Shown: positions 1 through 14,012, counted from the first letter of the stretch. The stretch: DNA of 62,500 nucleotides from Neocallimastix lanati (nom. inval.) (GCA_016946835.1 JACVTC010000007.1:2017501-2080000), one strand, 5' to 3'. Numbers and translations: made by a program. Notes: generated by a model not told the origin, from the sequence alone.

Positions 1-2
1 CT

Positions 3-3000
3 ATTGGATCCCATACATTTAATGCTAATTTCAGACTTGTGGAAAGAGACAACCTTTTATTCGACATTATCATATATTACGAGACTATTATCGAAAATTA
101 TTTATTTATTAATCCCATTACATTAGAATTATGTAAGATAAATTCTAATTTAGATACAAAGAAAATTAATGATATCGCCAATAAATTTGATCTTTGGGAA
201 GTCATCGAAAACCTGGAAAAACTAGATCGAAGTGACGAAACCAAGACTGAAGATGATTTATCTGATGGTGATGTGCCAGATGGTGCACTTTGTAACTTAA
301 TTTTGTCGATGGATAAATCCTCTCGAAAGGACGAGGAGAATGGAATCTTTATTCCATATAATGTAGGTACTGACGAAGTCATACTTGACGAAGTTGTCCT
401 ATTTAACTATAATGAGAATGAAAATAAAAAGAACGATAGATCCCATAAACTCAATGGAATTCTGTCTACCAGAATTGGTTCCAATAATGAAGATCTTGTA
501 AAAAGTATAAGAGATTTATTAAATAAATTTGACGAAATTATTGCCATCAGTACCGATGATTTGAATGAAACTAAATTACTTCCTCATTCTATAATACTAA
601 AAGAAGGAAGTCTACCAGTTAAACAACGTTCTTATCGTCTATCAAAAGCTAAAGCCGACATTTTAAAGGAAGAAATAACTAAATTAATTAATAAGAAATT
701 AATAGTACCCTCACACTCTACGTGGTCATCTCCTATCGTGCTAATCCAGAAGAAGAATGGTAAATGGAGATTATGCGTTGACTACAGGAAACTTAATGAA
801 TTAACAATAAAAGATTCGTATTCCATCCCCTTTATAGAAGAAATTCTCTTTTCGATTGGTGGTGAAGTTAAAGCCATTAGTACTATTGATTTATTTTCTG
901 GATACCACCAAATTCCAATGGACAAAAATGATATCGAGAAGACAAGTTTTACAACAATGTTTGGAAACTATAACTTTGTTGTAATGCCATTTGGCTTGAC
1001 CAATGCGCCGGCCACCTTTCAATGGGAAATGAATAGGATATTCTTTCCCTTAATTGGAAAATGTATGTTTGTTTATATTGATGATCTTGTGATATTTTCC
1101 CCTAGTTTAGAACAACATTTCTTGGACTTGGAAAAAGTTTTTCTAATAATCAAGGAAAACGGACTTAAAATTAATATAGAGAAGTGCAATTTCTTCATGA
1201 AAGAAGTTGAAGTCCTCGGCCACATGCTTACACTTAATGGTATTAAACCTGTGATGACGAAGGTGGAGGCAATTAAAAATTGGGATCCTCCAACCGATGT
1301 GAGTAAATTAAGATCTTTTCTTGGTATTGTAGGCTACTACCGTAAGTTTATACCAAATTTATCCAAGATTGCCCATTGTTTATATAATTTGCTCAAGAAA
1401 GATGTACCCTTTCTTTGGTCAATCGAATGTCAAGAAAGTTTTGATAATTTAAAAGAACGTTTGATCAATTACCCGATATTAAAGTATCCTGATTTTTCCA
1501 AACAATTCATTATAAGAACTGATGCTTCTTATAATGGTTTTGGAGGAGTTCTATTACAAAAATATGATAAAATAGAATTTCCTATTTATTACGAAAGTAG
1601 ATCTTTAAAGAAAGAAGAAAAGAATTATCCAATAACTAAGCTAGAAGGTGCTGCTGCTTATTATTGCGTAATGAAATTCAAGGCTTTTATTACAGGAAAT
1701 GATTTTGAAACTATCTTGATCACTGATCATAAACCCCTCGTAAGTTTGTTTAAATCCAAATCACCCGTAGACAATGATAGACAACTCACAAATTGGATTT
1801 TAACCTTTAGTATGCTTAAAGTCGTAGTGCATTATGAAAATGGTAGAAAGAATGTTCTTGCCGACGCATTATCCCGGAATCCTGTTATTCAAGTGAACGC
1901 TACTAATTTGTCTGCTACATCTTTAATGGATAATTTTATTGATAATAAAATAATTAAAGTTGATGGTGAAGAATTCTATAAAGAAGATAATAATCTTCGA
2001 AAGATTATTACAAATAAAGAACAAAAATTAAAATTACTCTTAAATGCTCATAATCTCGGTCATGAAGGTATCTTCAAGACCTATAATAGATTAAAAAGGG
2101 ATTACTATTGGACAAACATGTTAAAAGATGTGAAGTTAACAATAAAAACATGTCCAAAATGTCAAGCATTTAGAAACAAACCTTATCCTAAAGAAGAAAC
2201 TATTCCTACTCCAGCTGAAGCCCATTTTGTTAGAGTTGGATTAGATATAGTCGGTCCGTTGTACGTTACAAAGCGTAATAACCAATACATAATCGTATTA
2301 GTCGATTATTTTACGGAATGGGTTGAGGCCAAAGCCGTAAATAAAATAGAATCCTCAGATGTCATTGAATTCTTGATTGAAGTATTCAGTAGACACGGTA
2401 TTCCAGAAATACTTATTTCTGATAACGGTCCCCAGTTTATTTCGAATCAAACCAAAGGATTCCTTGATATTTATAATGTGTATTTAAAACCTTCTACTCC
2501 CTACCATCCAGAAACCAATGGTAAAGTAGAAAATCGAAATAAACAAATCGGAAAATACCTACGTTTGTTAAGTGAGCAATGTAGAGATTGGGATGAAGTA
2601 TTACCCTCTGCATTGTGGGCTCTAAGAACAACCAAGAACGAGAAGACCGGATTTTCAAGTTTCGAACTTCTGTATGGAAGAAGGGATAAACAACCCTTCG
2701 AACTACTGGTTAATCTCGACAGGCAAGAACCGAATGAGACTCGAGAAGAATATATTCTAAGAAAATTCCTTATTCATAGGAAGTGGATAAATGAAGCGAT
2801 AGATAATATTGAGAACGCCAATCTGTTGTGGAGAGATAGGCGTAAGCAAATAAAAAGAATGCAAAATACCTATAAAAGTGGAGACTTAGTTCTAGTACGT
2901 TACTTAAATAGACGAAAACTAGATCCTTACTTCTTAGGACCTTTAAAGGTAGTTAAATCGGAATTCAATACCGTAACCTTATGCGATCCTCAGACTGGTG

Positions 3001-3077
3001 AAGTTATGGATAGGAATGTACATAAGAAAAATGTCATTCCATTCTTTACCATGGAGACTTCAAGGGACGAAGTCTGA
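3..3077 (+). CDS. Element D: Ty3/gypsy Pol polyprotein (5' end outside window)
   Basis: The reading frame is already open at the window edge, so the GTG at 39 is not a start. The first residues align with the C-terminal part of the protease region of elements A and E. In order it then encodes reverse transcriptase (core about residues 190-380, catalytic YIDD at about 345), RNase H (DASYNGFGGVLLQ at about 500) and integrase. The integrase has an N-terminal HHCC zinc finger (HNLGHEG then CPKC), a DDE core (LDIVGP, SDNGPQF, then NGKVENRN) and a GPY/F-like C-terminal module (YFLGPLKVV). There is no chromodomain and no frame break in the visible part, so the element could have been intact. Gag and the 5' LTR lie upstream of the window. 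The protein belongs to the same clade as A and E but is clearly diverged from both. Confidence 0.93.
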   Translation: MGSHTFNANFRLVERDNLLFDIIIYYETIIENYLFINPITLELCKINSNLDTKKINDIANKFDLWEVIENLEKLDRSDETKTEDDLSDGDVPDGALCNLILSMDKSSRKDEENGIFIPYNVGTDEVILDEVVLFNYNENENKKNDRSHKLNGILSTRIGSNNEDLVKSIRDLLNKFDEIIAISTDDLNETKLLPHSIILKEGSLPVKQRSYRLSKAKADILKEEITKLINKKLIVPSHSTWSSPIVLIQKKNGKWRLCVDYRKLNELTIKDSYSIPFIEEILFSIGGEVKAISTIDLFSGYHQIPMDKNDIEKTSFTTMFGNYNFVVMPFGLTNAPATFQWEMNRIFFPLIGKCMFVYIDDLVIFSPSLEQHFLDLEKVFLIIKENGLKINIEKCNFFMKEVEVLGHMLTLNGIKPVMTKVEAIKNWDPPTDVSKLRSFLGIVGYYRKFIPNLSKIAHCLYNLLKKDVPFLWSIECQESFDNLKERLINYPILKYPDFSKQFIIRTDASYNGFGGVLLQKYDKIEFPIYYESRSLKKEEKNYPITKLEGAAAYYCVMKFKAFITGNDFETILITDHKPLVSLFKSKSPVDNDRQLTNWILTFSMLKVVVHYENGRKNVLADALSRNPVIQVNATNLSATSLMDNFIDNKIIKVDGEEFYKEDNNLRKIITNKEQKLKLLLNAHNLGHEGIFKTYNRLKRDYYWTNMLKDVKLTIKTCPKCQAFRNKPYPKEETIPTPAEAHFVRVGLDIVGPLYVTKRNNQYIIVLVDYFTEWVEAKAVNKIESSDVIEFLIEVFSRHGIPEILISDNGPQFISNQTKGFLDIYNVYLKPSTPYHPETNGKVENRNKQIGKYLRLLSEQCRDWDEVLPSALWALRTTKNEKTGFSSFELLYGRRDKQPFELLVNLDRQEPNETREEYILRKFLIHRKWINEAIDNIENANLLWRDRRKQIKRMQNTYKSGDLVLVRYLNRRKLDPYFLGPLKVVKSEFNTVTLCDPQTGEVMDRNVHKKNVIPFFTMETSRDEV

Positions 3078-3080
3078 TCT

Positions 3081-3095
3081 GGCGACGGGGGATCT
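3081..3095 (+). other. Element D polypurine tract
   Basis: G-rich stretch just after the pol stop (core GGCGACGGGGGA) at the position where A and E carry a comparable G-rich tract before their 3' LTR. It is the likely primer site for plus-strand DNA synthesis. Confidence 0.5.
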
Positions 3096-4050
3096 TGGTA
3101 CAAGACCGATTGAAATCCATAAAATTAATATAGCCTTAGAGTGGAAAATAAATATTAATAATTATAAATATAGTGTAAAGTTGTACAAAAATTTAATGTA
3201 TTAAATTTTTAAAATATATAGAAATTAGAAATAATTTAATTTAAAAATAGAGGTTAAATAGTTTAACTAAAAATAAAAAAATAAAAAAAATAATTTCGAG
3301 ATTTAGTGAGATCTCAATTTGGGGAAATTGAGATCAAGAGAAATTAAGATTTAAAATTTTATAATAAATAAAGAGATAATTAAATAAAATAATAATTGAG
3401 AAAGAAATTAAATATTTTAATAATAATAAATTATTGTGTATTATTTGGAATATTAGAATATTTACCTTAAATAAATTAGGAGTTCGATGTAATGGACCAG
3501 TTATTGATACGACACTTACAAATAATATAGAAATAACTATAAAAATAATTTAAATAATAGATAAATAATTTAATACATGTAAATAAATGAGTTTGTACAA
3601 TTAATAAGTATTAATAAAATTAAATAAGATAAACTAACCAATAGAATAGAGTTAAGAGAAATAATGAAATATAAAATGAAGAAAATAAATAATAAATTAA
3701 GAAGGAAGTTAGAGAGCTAACTAAAAAGTTAATATTAAGGAGAGAAAACTTAATATTATTATAATTATAGTTATAAAGAAAATAATTAGTTATTCAGAGG
3801 AATTAACTAATATAAAATTTAGTAGAATTTAATATGTATTAATATAACTAAAATAATAAAATATATTGATTAATATTTAAATATAAAATAAAATAATAAA
3901 ATTAAAATACGACAAAAGAATTATTATTGTTTACTATATATTTTATTAGTGTGTGTTTATTATTATATTCTTCTGTTAGAATATATTATTTTATAATCAA
4001 ACAACTTGCTCAACCGAACACTGATACTTTTAATAATATCGTATCATTCT
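3096..4050 (+). repeat. Element D 3' LTR (interrupted near its end by A1)
   Basis: The AT-rich non-coding sequence begins TGGTACAAG directly after the polypurine tract. I read it as D's 3' LTR. A1 is inserted close to its end, and the remaining bases (ending GTTACA) reappear at 26446-26451 on the far side of A1. The reconstructed length of about 960 bp compares with 786-866 bp for A and E. The D 5' LTR lies outside the window, so both limits are inferred. An alternative is that part of this stretch belongs to another LTR that ends in ATTCGTTACA. Confidence 0.5.
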
Positions 4051-4864
4051 TGATAAGAATGTACTAAATAATGCATTCTTAATTAAATCTACGATTTATT
4101 TCTAATACATTATGTGTACATTATTATTTTTGTACTTTAATAAATTTTTAAATCCAAAGATCAAAAATTAAATCAAAAATTATATTAAACTTTATATTTT
4201 TATATTAAATCTTATATTAATAGTAATATTTTTATATATTTAAAACTTATATTAGCAATATTAATAATAAATCTTATTTTTTTTTTTATATTAATAATGA
4301 AAATTTGTATTAATAATATTTTTATATATTGATAATTAAAAATTTATATATTATATTTTAACTTTTATTATAAAATTTTATTTCGAAATGTTTTATTTTA
4401 TATTGAAAAATATTTTATTTTATTAAAAACCTTTATATTAGAATAGTATTTTTATTTCTATTTGAATATTTTAACATATTGTAATAAAAATTATAGCCAA
4501 TTAAATAAATTCTTATTAGTAATATTTTAGATATTTTAAAAAAAAAATATTTTATTAATATTATAAATGTATTTTATTTATATTGTTATAATTAAATTTT
4601 ATATAATTGATTATAAAATTCAATTTAAATTTAATAGTTTTTATAAAAAAAAAAAAAATAAATAAAATGTAATTTAGTGGCAAGAACAACTTTTATGCCT
4701 TGAAAAAAGTATAAATAGTTGTAAATTTTGCTACTAATTTTTAAATATCATAAAATATGATCAAGTAAAATTAATAAAATAAATAAATAAAAAAAAATAA
4801 TAAACAAATAAATAAAATTTGTGTTTCTTACTTTATTTTTATTTAATTCTCTAAAACCTTAACA
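4051..4864 (+). repeat. A1 5' LTR
   Basis: Starts TGATAAGAATG and ends CCTTAACA. The same sequence recurs at 13149, 20327 and 25576. A clear TATA box (TATAAATA at 4710-4717) lies about 150 bp before the LTR end, placing the transcription start shortly downstream. Confidence 0.93.
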
Positions 4865-4870
4865 TTTATA

Positions 4871-4888
4871 TGGTGGAGATATCGGGGA
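4871..4888 (+). other. A1 primer-binding site
   Basis: TGGTGGAGATATCGGGGA starts 6 nt after the LTR. It begins with TGG, the complement of a tRNA 3' CCA, and the rest fits a tRNA acceptor/T-arm 3' strand (TCCCCGATATCTCCACCA). The same 18 nt occur in A2 (14013) and E (32373). I cannot name the tRNA isotype. Confidence 0.82.
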
Positions 4889-4956
4889 ATTAAATAGAAA
4901 TAATAGTAAATAACATAGATTTTTTTTAATTTTTTTTTTATTTTATATTGATAAAC

Positions 4957-5725
4957 AAGTAAGTCGTTAATCCTTTGATTAACCTATGGCGCTTGTTTGA
5001 TATATATATATATAAAAAAAAAAAAAAAATTTTTTTAAATAAGTAAAATTAAGATTCTAAAAAAACCAAATCTTGTAAAATTATAACAAGGAGCGGATAG
5101 AGCTCATACACAGTGTATTTCCAGAAAACAACAAAATATCTATTATTCATAGTAGGTTATTGGATAATAGTTATTTTGGGAATTAATTGGAAAGTAGACG
5201 AAGGTATTTGGTTACCGACCCGGTAATAATAGTTCAGCCTTCAACGTTTCAACACACGAAGGTGCGGGTACTTTCCAAGCACTGGCGAATAAGGAGCTTA
5301 CGTCACCGAAGGCGTAAGATTGTTTTTTTTTTATATTTTTTTTATTTTTCTTTGTGCTAGTTATAAGGCACTTTATTATATAAAGTATCAGACTTTGGCT
5401 AACTTCGCCATTTAAATTTTTTTATTTTTTTTATTACTGATACTTTATTTGTTTAATAATTCCTGTAAAAGAATCTTAATTTACTTTGAAAATATTGTGT
5501 TTTTAGTTAATTTTTATTAGTTAATAAAAATATTATTGAATACTTTTAAAATTTTTTTTATTCCGTACATAGATTATCGGATTAAGTTTATCCTACATAG
5601 TAATTGGGCTAGTGGGCTCTGAACTGCTATATTTTATATTGAATATAGTAATCGTGGCACACGCGTGGCATGACACCATTAGGTAAGCTGCACGTCAGAC
5701 AGTGTGTACTATCAGATTGTACGAC
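4957..5725 (+). ncRNA. A1 structured 5' leader RNA
   Basis: This is untranslated leader between the PBS and gag. Inverted repeats visible here include a 7-bp outer stem (AAACAAG / CTTGTTT) enclosing GTTAAT / ATTAAC near 4957-5000. Others are TTACCG-acc-CGGTAA near 5213, CTTACG / CGTAAG near 5300, and a perfect 12-bp stem, ATAAAGTATCAG (5380-5391) with CTGATACTTTAT (5437-5448). The stretch 5572-5725 is strongly conserved in A2 and in the diverged element E. It has two stems with compensatory changes (GGGC 5606-5609 with GCTC 5616-5619, and CTATATT 5627-5633 with AATATAG 5642-5648). The role is unknown; packaging, dimerisation or cap-independent translation are possibilities. Confidence 0.7.
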
Positions 5726-5893
5726 AATAAAGATTATTTTTTGTGTTTAATAATTATAATTAATTAATAATTTTATTAGCTATAACAATACAATATTTAT
5801 CGTTTAAAAAGAAAAATTTTTGAAAGGTGAAAATAATAAATAAAACTTTGCTTCTAAATTTATTACTACAAATATACTAAATTACAAAATTCA

Positions 5894-6172
5894 AGTGGTC
5901 GATAAAGATTTCGAGCTTGAAAAATATTCTATTAAGTTGTCGATAAAGATTTCGAACTTAAAATTATTCTATTAAGTTGTCGATAAAGATTTCGAACTTA
6001 AAATTATTCCATTGAGTTGTCGATAAAGATTTCGAACTTAAAAATTATTCTATTGAGTTGTCGATAAAGATTTCGAAGTTAAAAATTATTCTTAATAAAG
6101 TAGTCGAAAAGAACCTCGTGCTTTATAATTTCTACTAAGTTGTCGATAAGGATTTCGAGCTTATATCTACTA
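5894..6172 (+). repeat. A1 leader minisatellite (about 40-nt unit, about 7 copies)
   Basis: Seven degenerate head-to-tail copies of a 40-43-nt unit containing GTCGATAAAGATTTCGAACTT, ending about 165 nt before the gag ATG. A2 carries only about five copies (15040-15230), so copy number varies within the family. Confidence 0.88.
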
Positions 6173-6337
6173 AAGAAAGCAAATAAAATTATTATTTTCA
6201 AAAGTTACTAAAATATATTGTTTTAAAAATTGATTCGATATTAAATTACCTATTAAATTATATTTTTAAAGTTGTATTTCCAAATTTATTCTTATTTAAT
6301 CACCTCATTAATATACAACAAGAAATATTTAAACAAA

Positions 6338-6897
6338 ATGTCCAAGGAAACAACTTTGAGCTTTAAAGAATTGAAAAAAGAATTGAGAGATATTGTGAAA
6401 CTTAGAAAGGACAATTTAGATATTAAGTCCTGGGCTACTGAATTAAAACTTTGGATCAAGATACAAGGTATTACAGATCCAGAAACAATATTTAATGCTT
6501 GTTTACTTACCAGCTCTGGTGAAGTACAACGCGTTATTGAAGATTTGAGAGTAGATAGTGATGATGAAAGTGATGATTCATCAGATGAAGAAGAAGATGA
6601 TGATGAAGAAGAAAATGTTGATGATGATATTAAATTTCCTTCTCTTGGAAAAATTATTTCAAGTCTTGAAAATTTTTACGGTATTAAAGAAGACCAAAAT
6701 TTACTTCTTAAAGAACTTCGTGCAATGCGAATTAAAAGAAACGAAAAGATTAAAGACTTTAATGTAAGATATAGAACTTTGTACACTAAACTTGATAAAA
6801 AGAGAAGAAAGCGCATTGGTGTACTAGATTATATTGATTCTATTCAAAATAATTATGAAGCCTGGAAGAAATTATCCCTTAAAGATGATATAAGTAT
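6338..6897 (+). pseudogene. A1 gag, 5' part, cut by insertion of element B
   Basis: Gag starts at ATG 6338, the homologous ATG being 15399 in A2. The upstream TTG-initiated extension is leader sequence shared by both copies and is not needed. The encoded N-terminal capsid-like region includes a very acidic stretch (Asp/Glu/Ser) around residues 72-95 followed by a basic helix-rich part. At 6893-6897 the bases AGTAT are followed by the terminus of B's LTR. AGTAT is repeated at 21202-21206, where gag resumes in frame. The codon split across the insertion is the ATG of Ser-Met-Glu-Lys. Confidence 0.92.
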
Positions 6898-7508
6898 TGT
6901 AACGAATATTGGAATATCCGTGTTTTAAAGAGTGTAACACAATAGGTAAGCACTTTTTGATTAATAAGTAATTTGGTTTTTTAAAATATAGTTTTATTAA
7001 TTAAGAAATTTAAAAATATTAATTATAAAGATTAATTATTGTAATATTTCGAATTACTTATTAATTAATTTAATAATTAATAAAAACACAATTTTTAAAA
7101 AATATTTTTTTTTTTTGGCTGCGAAATTCACTCCTATTTATAGTTTTTCAAAATTTAAATCCATAAAAATTTAAAACCATAAAATCATTAAAAAGTTTCA
7201 TAAAAATTGATTATTTTCGGTTAAAAAGAATCTAAAAGAAATAATGATAAAAGATAAATTAAAATAGAATTTCTATCTGATTTGTTTCTATTAATTTCTA
7301 AGAATTTCTTTTGTTAATTTTTTACAGAAATTTATACAGAAACAAATACAGAAACAAATACAGAAATGAAGTATAAAAATTCTTTAAAATTTAAATGATA
7401 TAAAATTTTAGTAAAGGTGTGAGTCGAACCCTAGTGGTTCAAGCTGAGGTCATAGTGACTAACCACTATGCCAGCATTCTAATTTCTAGTTTTTTAAGAT
7501 TCGTTACA
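6898..7508 (-). repeat. Element B 3' LTR
   Basis: A 611-bp LTR bounded by TGTAACGAAT and ATTCGTTACA. Read on the minus strand it contains a tRNA-like module in U3 (7473-7421), a TATA box near 7145, and the candidate transcript start / primer complement GTGTTTTTAT at 7089-7080. Confidence 0.93.
7421..7473 (-). other. tRNA-like pol III A-box/B-box module inside the B LTR
   Basis: On the minus strand, TGGCATAGTGGTTAG (7473-7459) matches the tRNA D-arm / A-box pattern. GGTTCGACTC (7430-7421) matches the T-loop / B-box pattern about 30 nt downstream. A TTTT run follows about 20 nt after the B box. The T-stem does not pair well and no clean cloverleaf forms, so this is a degenerate tRNA-derived segment, not a working tRNA gene. 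The other LTR has the same module at 13075-13127. Confidence 0.55.
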
Positions 7509-7520
7509 TGGTCCTCCTCT
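7509..7520 (-). other. Element B polypurine tract
   Basis: Read on the minus strand, AGAGGAGGACCA abuts the start of the 3' LTR. A purine-rich tract is expected here for plus-strand priming, and it confirms the minus orientation of B. Confidence 0.65.
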
Positions 7521-7730
7521 AGGATTCGGATGCCAGACGAATCTTTTGCTTTAAATCTAAACTATTTCTAATTCTAACTTTTATAATAATAAACTATAAC
7601 TAAAATACTTATAGGAGTGATAATTTAATTAATACATTGAATAATAAAAATTACATGAATTTTAAGTTTTAAAAATAAAGTATAAAAATAAAACTATCTA
7701 GAATAAATGTTTTTGAATAATATAAAATAA

Positions 7731-7761
<31 letters not shown>

Positions 7762-7829
7762 ATCATAAGTTAGAATGATTAATAGTACTTTGATGAAATA
7801 AAATTTATTTTTGATTAAATGATTTATAT

Positions 7830-12040
<4,211 letters not shown>

Positions 12041-12261
12041 AATTATTGATTTTGATTGAATAATAAATATACAATATAATTAATTATTAGAAGAAGTAAA
12101 TATTTAATTTCAATATAAATAATTTTAATTTCAAGGATGGTTATATGGATTATTGAAAATATTAATAATTTTGATATATAGTAAAATTCAAGGGTTCTGA
12201 TTGAATTTATAAATTCATGAATGAATTTTGGTAGAAAAATTTATAGTCTTGGTAAGTGGTT

Positions 12262-12510
12262 TCAAAAATAGTAGAAAATGGGATTCCTTAACGGGGTTCC
12301 AAAAAGAGTAATAGAGAATGGGATTACTTAACGGGGTTCCAAAAAGAGTAGTAGAGAATGGGATTCCTTAACGGGGTTCCAAAAAAGAATAGTAGTAAAT
12401 GGGATTCCTTAACGGTGTTCCAAAAATAGTAGTAGAAAATGGGATTCCTTAACGGGGTTCCAAAAATAGTAGTAGAAAATGGGATTCCTTAACGGGGTTC
12501 CAAAAATAGT
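12262..12510 (-). repeat. Element B leader minisatellite (about 46-nt unit, about 6 copies)
   Basis: Six near-identical direct repeats. Each contains GGGATTCCTTAACGGGGTTCC on the plus strand and is separated by AAAAATAGTAGTAGAAAAT-like linkers. They lie in B's leader close to its 5' LTR. The unit is unrelated to the A-family leader repeat. Confidence 0.88.
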
Positions 12511-12542
12511 AAAAGTGCAAAGGTATTGTGCTTAGTTTAGTG

Positions 12543-12552
12543 GTGTTTTTAT
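12543..12552 (-). other. Element B primer-binding site, probably self-primed
   Basis: Immediately after the end of the 5' LTR the minus strand reads ATAAAAACAC, with no TGG as needed for a tRNA CCA end. Its exact complement, GTGTTTTTAT (11 nt with the last LTR base), occurs inside the same LTR at 12744-12735, about 45 nt below the TATA box. This is the layout known from Tf1/sushi-type chromoviruses, where the mRNA 5' end folds back as primer. Inferred, not shown. Confidence 0.6.
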
Positions 12553-13148
12553 TGTAACGAATATTGGAATATCCGTGTTTTAAAGAGTGTAACACAATAG
12601 GTAAGCACTTTTTGATTAATAAGTAATTTGGTTTTTTAAAATATAGTTTTATTAATTAAGAAATTTAAAAATATTAATTATAAAGATTAATTATTGTAAT
12701 ATTTCGAATTACTTATTAATTAATTTAATAATTAATAAAAACACAATTTTTAAAAAATATTTTTTTTTTTGGCTGCGAAATTCACTCCTATTTATAGTTT
12801 TTCAAAATTTAAATCCATAAAAATTTAAAACCATAAAATCATTAAAAAGTTTCATAAAAATTGATTATTTTCGGTTAAAAAGAATCTAAAAGAAATAATG
12901 ATAAAAGATAAATTAAAATAGAATTTCTATCTGATTTGTTTCTATTAATTTCTAAGAATTTCTTTTGTTAATTTTTTACAGAAATTTATACAGAAACAAA
13001 TACAGAAACAAATACAGAAATGAAGTATAAAAATTCTTTAAAATTTAAATGATATAAAATTTTAGTAAAGGTGTGAGTCGAACCCTAGTGGTTCAAGCTG
13101 AGGTCATAGTGACTAACCACTATGCCAGCATTCTAATTTCTAGTTTTT
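12553..13148 (-). repeat. Element B 5' LTR (last part displaced to 21184-21201)
   Basis: Same sequence as 6898-7508 up to the run of T at 13144-13148, where A2 begins. The missing terminus (AAGATTCGTTACA) is found at 21189-21201 after A2. A TATA box on the minus strand (TATAAATA) lies at 12796-12789. Confidence 0.92.
12789..12796 (-). promoter_or_regulatory. Element B LTR TATA box
   Basis: TATAAATA on the minus strand, followed by AG. It sits about 45 nt upstream of the putative transcript start GTGTTTTTAT that would act as self-primer. Confidence 0.6.
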
Positions 13149-13647
13149 TGATAAGAATGTACTAAATAATGCATTCTTAATTAAATCTACGATTTATTTC
13201 TAATACATTATGTGTACATTATTATTTTTGTACTTTAATAAATTTTTAAATCCAAAGATCAAAAATTAAATCAAATATTATATTAAACTTTATATTTTTA
13301 TATTAAATCTTATATTAAAAGTAATATTTTTATATATTTAAAACTTATATTAGCAATATTAATAATAAATCTTATTTTTTTTTTTATATTAATAATGAAA
13401 ATTTATATTAATAATATTTTTATATATTGATAATTAAAAATTTATATATTATATTTTAACTTTTTATTATAAAATTTTATATCGAAATGTTTTATTTTAT
13501 ATTGAAAAATATTTTATTTTATTAAAAACCTTTATATTAGAATAGTATTTTTATTTTTATTTGAATATTTTAACAGATTGTAATAAAAATTATAGCCAAT
13601 TAAATAAATTCTTATTAGTAATATTTTAGATATTTTTAAATAAATAA

Positions 13648-13703
<56 letters not shown>

Positions 13704-14006
13704 TTTTATTAATATTATAAATGTATTTTATTTATATTGTTATAATTAAATTTTATATAATTAATTATAAAAATCAATTTAAATTTAATAGTTTTTATAA
13801 AAAAAAAAAAAAAAAATAAATAAAATGTAATTTAGTGGCAAGAACAACTTTTATGCCTTGAAAAAAAGTATAAATAGTTGTAAATTTTGCTACTAATTTT
13901 TAAATATCATCAAGTAAAATTAAAAAAATAAATAAAAATAATAAATAAATAAATAAAATTTGTGTTTCCTTACTTTATTTTTATTTAATTCTCTAAAACC
14001 TTAACA
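13149..14006 (+). repeat. A2 5' LTR
   Basis: TGATAAG...TTAACA, matching the 3' copy at 20327-21183 except for a few indels in A-runs. It contains a long poly-A tract (about 13650-13700) and a TATAAATA box near 13869. Confidence 0.94.
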
Positions 14007-14012
14007 TTTATA

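Noticed and set aside
39-41. GTG at 39 as start of the D polyprotein
   Set aside because: The frame is open to the window edge and the upstream residues align with the protease region of the related elements.
3490-4050. Separate solo LTR starting at TGTAATGGACC and ending at ATTCGTTACA
   Set aside because: The start does not match the end as an inverted repeat beyond five bases, and the flanks (TTCGA, GTGAT) give no duplication. D's 3' LTR is the simpler reading, though not proven.
5894-6172. CRISPR-like array
   Set aside because: Repeats are contiguous with no unique spacers, and the context is a eukaryotic retrotransposon leader.
6272-6337. N-terminal extension of A1 Gag (and of A2 at 15333)
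   Set aside because: It would start at TTG. The ATG at 6338 / 15399 begins the part shared with element E.
7421-7473. Functional tRNA gene
   Set aside because: A and B boxes are present but the T-stem and acceptor stem do not pair; it lies inside an LTR and is duplicated with it.
7509-7534. TGG-initiated sequence right of the left B LTR as a tRNA primer-binding site (plus-strand element)
   Set aside because: The only pol here is on the minus strand, and the complement of this site does not look like a tRNA T-arm. Read on the minus strand it is a purine-rich tract before the 3' LTR.
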